Part shown: in pieces, positions 6,686-9,591 of the stretch
Position numbering within the stretch: position 1 is the first letter of the stretch
Layout: each line of letters opens with the position of its first letter
Assembly (NCBI GenBank): GCA_947178015.1
Contig: CAMWWW010000071.1
Span: 1 to 9,591 of the forward strand
DNA from: an uncultured Clostridia bacterium
GTDB taxonomy: Bacteria; Bacillota; Clostridia; Lachnospirales; Lachnospiraceae
Direction of reading: 5' to 3'
Length of the DNA: 9,591 nucleotides
Notes under the pieces: generated by a model
Told to the model about the DNA's origin: nothing
The model's input: only the letters and a program-made list of their open reading frames with translations
The model's database searches: none
Program-made: the position numbers and the translations under genes

Positions 6686-9274
6686 CTAGTATTTCAGCTC
6701 ACCGCCCTGTTCTGCAACATACGCTGCCCACTCACTCTCGCTGTAATTGTACTTCAGATATTGAACACCACCACGTGACATCAGAGGACTATAATCATCC
6801 ACAACATAGTATGCCTGCTGTGTCAGAAGACCCATACTAGCATCCTCAAGCATAGGAATGTAATTATAAGTCTGCAGAATCTGTCCCTCCAAGGATGACA
6901 GAATGGTTAATCTTGTATCAACATCAGCAAAAGCCTCACCAAAGTTATAATCTTTTCCATCCTTTGTAATAGTTGTGCCAAGCAGAGCCTCCGCCCATTG
7001 TCTTAAATTCATAGTAATGGACTCGCCATTTATCTCCAATGTCATATCAACCTTGCTTGCATCAAACCATTTTCCATCATACTGCTGATCGGTTCCATTG
7101 GTATACAGACGGATAATATCAAATGGATTCATCGCCGATCCACTCCATCCAGCCAATGCTGTGTCAGCCAGACCGGTTCTCAATTTGTTGCTCCACTCAT
7201 TTCCATAATTCGCGGACATCACAAACTCAACTTTTCCATCAAATGGTGTGCCGGCTGTCACTTCCTTCATCTTCTCGTTCAGATAATTAATGGTCTTTGT
7301 CAAGAAGTCATTCGGATCTGTACTCATAGCATATTCAATGCGAACGGTCTGATCGGAGATGCCGTCGCCATTTTCATCTGTGATAAAGCCTGCTGCCAAA
7401 GCCTCATCATAAGCCTGCTGATACAGCACCTTTGCCTCCTCTGGATCAAAACCTGTAATAGAATTCACAGCTTCCTCCAGACTGCTGAACTTGGATGTAT
7501 CTACAGAATAGAAATCACACAAAACCTGTCTTGCCTGATCGGTATCGCGGTACTTTGCACCAGTCTCTGGATTATACACATAAGTAGTACCAATCAGTCC
7601 ATAACCGCCCTTTCTGGAAGGAGATATGGTTCCTGCAAACAATTCCTTATCGTATGTCACCGCTATAGCCTGTTTAAAGGACTTAAGCGTCATTGTTTCC
7701 AGATCATACTTTGTCTTGTCGAAATCACTGCTTGCCTCACGATTCTTAATGGCATCCATATAACCATTAATAATAAAGAAGAACGTTGTCGTCCTTGGAG
7801 TAGCAAATGCATACTCACTATTTCTGTAAGTATCAAAATCATCTGCGCCAAGACCATAAGTCATCAATTCTCCCTTAAGGAACATCATCTTGCTTGTCGC
7901 AGACTCTGCTACAACCTGACACTCTATCGCCGTAGACTGCCACATATCATAGATCTGTCCATCCGTAGGGTCCTTGTAAGTATGCTGACCGTCGGTATAT
8001 CCAAACCAATTCTCATTTCTCTCAAGACGCAGTGCCTTATCTGACTGAAACTCTACCAGCTTATATGGTCCATAGCTGCAGGTAGTCTCCACGCTGCTGT
8101 TATAAGTAGAAGTAAATGCCTCTCCATTGATCTTTTTATTTGCCTCGTACAGATCCTCTTTAACAAGCCATGTCTGACCAGCCAAATTGTAATACAGATT
8201 AAAACCGCTAATTGACGTCGCAAACACAAGAGTAATCTGATAATCACCAGTCTTAAGTAAGCCCACAGTAGAGAAATCTACCTCAGGATAATAAGAAGTA
8301 GCGACAGAGATATAGTAGCCAAGCTGCTCCTCTGGCTCATTCCCCCATACATCGCTTCCTGTAAACTGATACAACGCAGCGATTGTCTCATCTGTCACCG
8401 GGCAGTAATTCTGCGCATCCGCAGCCTCGGAAAGCACGGTCCACACCTCGTCCGGTATATGTCCTGATGTATGATAATCATTCAGGGACTTGCCGCCCAT
8501 CCAAGCATAATTCTCATTTAAGCCAAAGAAAGCCGGATACCCTTCCGCAGTGGAATAGGTTCCATCCTCACCCTTTACCAGATCCGCAAGGGCATATGCC
8601 ATGGTCTCCCCATCCTCAGAGTTAATCTGGAACTTTCTCTTACCGCCGTTCGCATAAGCTTCAGCACCTGCAATAATAAAATTTCCATTATAATAATCGG
8701 TTGCACGATAGTTATTAGCAACCGGATTTAACAATTCCTTCATGGAATATATATAGCTGTCCGCATTGATTGGCGTGCCGTCCTCCCACTGTGCCTTCTG
8801 ATTCAGGTCGATGCTGTAAGCATAGCCTTCAGAAGCGGATTCAGGAATACCAAATTCAGGATGTTCTGCCTTTATCTTCTCCGTCACATCAACCGGATCG
8901 CTTGCAGCCATCGACGGAATAAACTTATAGCCTGCAAAAGGCTCTAATCCCTCCACTGGATGCAACTCATCATTGTACACAGCCTCATAAAATCCACATG
9001 CAATATACGGAAAAAGGTAGTTGTCATCCGTAGTCTGATAGGTATGAGGATTCCAGTTCGCAGCGAGCACGCTGACGGCATCCTTATATACATATTCCTG
9101 ATCAGAACTATCTGTCCCACTCTGTGTGCTAGTTGTAGTACTTTGCGTAGCACTGGTTGTAGGATTTGTGCTGCCTTGTGTAGTTGGATCATTCGAATTT
9201 CCGCCACAGCCTGTCAATGAAACAACCATGGTAGATGCCAACACAAGAGCAAGAAACTTCTTGTTTTTCATCAT
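6686..9274 (-). CDS. oppA: Oligopeptide-binding lipoprotein OppA, unusually long
   Basis: This is the extracellular solute-binding protein of the importer, in the SBP_bac_5 (peptide-binding) family. Residues 1-22 are a lipoprotein signal peptide with lipobox LTGC, so Cys23 should be lipidated and anchor the protein outside the membrane. A Ser/Thr/Gln-rich linker (about 24-60) follows. The family core is recognisable from SVLAANWNPHTYQ, through IDLNQKAQWEDGTPINADSYIYSMKELLNP and SYGPYKLVEF, to the C-terminal PFDIIRLYTNG region. At 862 residues it exceeds the usual 500-600; about 140 extra residues lie around 195-335, and the C-terminal lobe is also expanded. DENGDGISD at 633-641 has the spacing of an EF-hand-like calcium loop. 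The start has two consecutive ATGs (9274 and 9271); AGGAGG lies 6 bases before the first. As first gene after the promoter it should be the most highly expressed. Confidence 0.95.
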   Translation of the reverse strand: MMKNKKFLALVLASTMVVSLTGCGGNSNDPTTQGSTNPTTSATQSTTTSTQSGTDSSDQEYVYKDAVSVLAANWNPHTYQTTDDNYLFPYIACGFYEAVYNDELHPVEGLEPFAGYKFIPSMAASDPVDVTEKIKAEHPEFGIPESASEGYAYSIDLNQKAQWEDGTPINADSYIYSMKELLNPVANNYRATDYYNGNFIIAGAEAYANGGKRKFQINSEDGETMAYALADLVKGEDGTYSTAEGYPAFFGLNENYAWMGGKSLNDYHTSGHIPDEVWTVLSEAADAQNYCPVTDETIAALYQFTGSDVWGNEPEEQLGYYISVATSYYPEVDFSTVGLLKTGDYQITLVFATSISGFNLYYNLAGQTWLVKEDLYEANKKINGEAFTSTYNSSVETTCSYGPYKLVEFQSDKALRLERNENWFGYTDGQHTYKDPTDGQIYDMWQSTAIECQVVAESATSKMMFLKGELMTYGLGADDFDTYRNSEYAFATPRTTTFFFIINGYMDAIKNREASSDFDKTKYDLETMTLKSFKQAIAVTYDKELFAGTISPSRKGGYGLIGTTYVYNPETGAKYRDTDQARQVLCDFYSVDTSKFSSLEEAVNSITGFDPEEAKVLYQQAYDEALAAGFITDENGDGISDQTVRIEYAMSTDPNDFLTKTINYLNEKMKEVTAGTPFDGKVEFVMSANYGNEWSNKLRTGLADTALAGWSGSAMNPFDIIRLYTNGTDQQYDGKWFDASKVDMTLEINGESITMNLRQWAEALLGTTITKDGKDYNFGEAFADVDTRLTILSSLEGQILQTYNYIPMLEDASMGLLTQQAYYVVDDYSPLMSRGGVQYLKYNYSESEWAAYVAEQGGELKY

Positions 9275-9366
9275 ATCTTTCCTCCTTTAAAAATTTGCCG
9301 TGCGCACTTTACCGCTTTATCACTTTACATTGAGCAAATGACTATCGATCAATTTGCACACTTGCA
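9275..9366 (-). promoter_or_regulatory. 5' leader of oppA with hairpin and ribosome site
   Basis: The inferred transcript start near 9366-9367 gives a leader of about 92 bases. A hairpin at 9334-9357 pairs GCAAA..GA with TCATTTGC around one bulged base, with a 7-base loop. Nearer the gene are two direct copies of CACTTTA (9305-9311 and 9321-9327, plus-strand reading) and a palindrome GTGCGCAC (9300-9307). The AGGAGG ribosome site is at 9281-9286. I see no known riboswitch. The arrangement does not obviously hide the ribosome site. Confidence 0.45.
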
Positions 9367-9373
9367 TGTTGAC

Positions 9374-9402
9374 ATAATACGCTATATTAGACAAATTGTC
9401 AA
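9374..9402 (-). promoter_or_regulatory. Near-consensus vegetative promoter of the opp operon
   Basis: On the minus strand, a perfect -35 TTGACA (9397-9402) is followed by exactly 17 bases and then the -10 TATTAT (9374-9379). A run of eight A residues just upstream (9409-9416) could act as an UP element. It is the best promoter in the window and faces oppA. TTGACA also occurs in inverted orientation just downstream of the -10 (9369-9374, plus strand), so the core promoter is framed by a 6-bp inverted repeat. A promoter this strong would need a repressor if expression is to be conditional. Confidence 0.85.
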
Positions 9403-9460
9403 GATATGTTTTTTTTACAAATACAGTTGTTCATCAGTGAAACTATACATTTTGTCTAAT
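9386..9460. promoter_or_regulatory. Paired inverted 10-bp site, candidate operator
   Basis: ATTAGACAAA at 9386-9395 is repeated perfectly in inverted orientation as TTTGTCTAAT at 9451-9460, with 55 bases between. The inner copy lies in the promoter spacer and is part of an 11-base palindrome GACAAATTGTC (9390-9400) that overlaps the -35 box. Such a pair is what a DNA-looping repressor would use. It does not resemble the CodY box (AATTTTCWGAAAATT) that often controls peptide transport in Firmicutes. The regulator is unknown. Confidence 0.5.
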
Positions 9461-9519
9461 CTTATAACAGTTTACTACATTTTTAAAAAACTATACTTTT
9501 TCATAAACTTTTGTATAGT
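9442..9519. repeat. Three copies of ACTATAC upstream of the opp promoter
   Basis: ACTATAC occurs at 9442-9448 and 9490-9496 on the plus strand and at 9513-9519 on the minus strand, each followed by an A- or T-rich stretch. The last copy is inside the right arm of the long inverted repeat. The spacing of 48 bases between the two direct copies is not helically regular. In AT-rich DNA a 7-base motif three times in 80 bases is suggestive only. Confidence 0.35.
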
Positions 9520-9550
9520 CATTTTTGAGAATGGTCCGCGCAGAGAATCG
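9511..9550 (-). repeat. Right arm of 40-bp inverted repeat bracketing the opp operon
   Basis: Read on the minus strand, this matches 20-59 at 36 of 40 positions, with the outer 14 bases identical. It lies about 110 bases upstream of the -35 box of the operon. The flanks just outside the two arms (12-19 and 9551-9558) do not match as a target-site duplication. The remaining 9551-9591 holds only a run of seven C residues (9569-9575) and no gene. Confidence 0.85.
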
Positions 9551-9591
9551 ACACAAATTCTAAGAGAACCCCCCCTCGGGTATATTAAAAA

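Noticed and set aside
9369..9374. Plus-strand promoter starting at TTGACA
   Set aside because: No -10 hexamer lies at 16-18 bases, and no plus-strand gene follows.
9569..9575. Run of seven C residues as a phase-variation switch
   Set aside because: The tract is short, outside any gene visible here, and not placed within the opp promoter.
1..9591. CRISPR array, tRNA, rRNA or phage genes
   Set aside because: No regularly spaced repeats, no tRNA-like cloverleaf and no phage or transposase proteins were seen on either strand.

Overview
The window holds one complete minus-strand operon for an oligopeptide-type ABC importer, in the order oppA (binding lipoprotein), oppB and oppC (permeases), oppD and oppF (ATPases), followed by a small DUF3899-like membrane protein. 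Nothing on the plus strand looks coding. Moderate GC by eye, consensus AGGAGG ribosome sites, a sigma-A type promoter, a Gram-positive lipobox and the style of the proteins all suggest a gut-type Clostridia, most likely Lachnospiraceae. That placement is an inference from protein style, not from a marker gene.

Layout along transcription, right to left. Positions 9551-9591 hold nothing I can name. A 317-base region upstream of oppA carries one arm of a long inverted repeat, a cluster of short AT-rich motifs, a paired 10-bp palindromic site, a near-consensus promoter (TTGACA, 17 bases, TATTAT) and a leader of about 92 bases. oppA (862 codons) is followed by 238 untranslated bases rich in stem-loops. 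Then oppB, oppC, oppD and oppF are packed with gaps or overlaps of -14 to +11 bases, so they are almost certainly co-transcribed and translationally coupled. After 49 bases comes the DUF3899-like gene. The last 82 bases hold the second arm of the inverted repeat and no convincing terminator.

The expected job is import of oligopeptides. OppA, anchored to the outer face of the membrane, delivers peptide to the OppB-OppC channel, and OppD and OppF hydrolyse ATP on the inside. What is unusual is that almost every part is enlarged. OppD carries about 380 extra, mostly helical residues between the Q-loop and the ABC signature. OppF carries about 100 at a different site, just before the Q-loop. OppC has about 210 extra residues outside the membrane. 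OppA is some 300 residues longer than usual. In OppD all four cysteines of the C-terminal iron-sulfur motif have been replaced, and OppF keeps only the last. The catalytic ATPase motifs are intact in both, so this looks like a remodelled working transporter rather than a decaying one.

The second notable point is a 40-bp inverted repeat (36 of 40 positions identical) at 20-59 and 9511-9550 that brackets the whole operon with inward-facing arms and no transposase between them.
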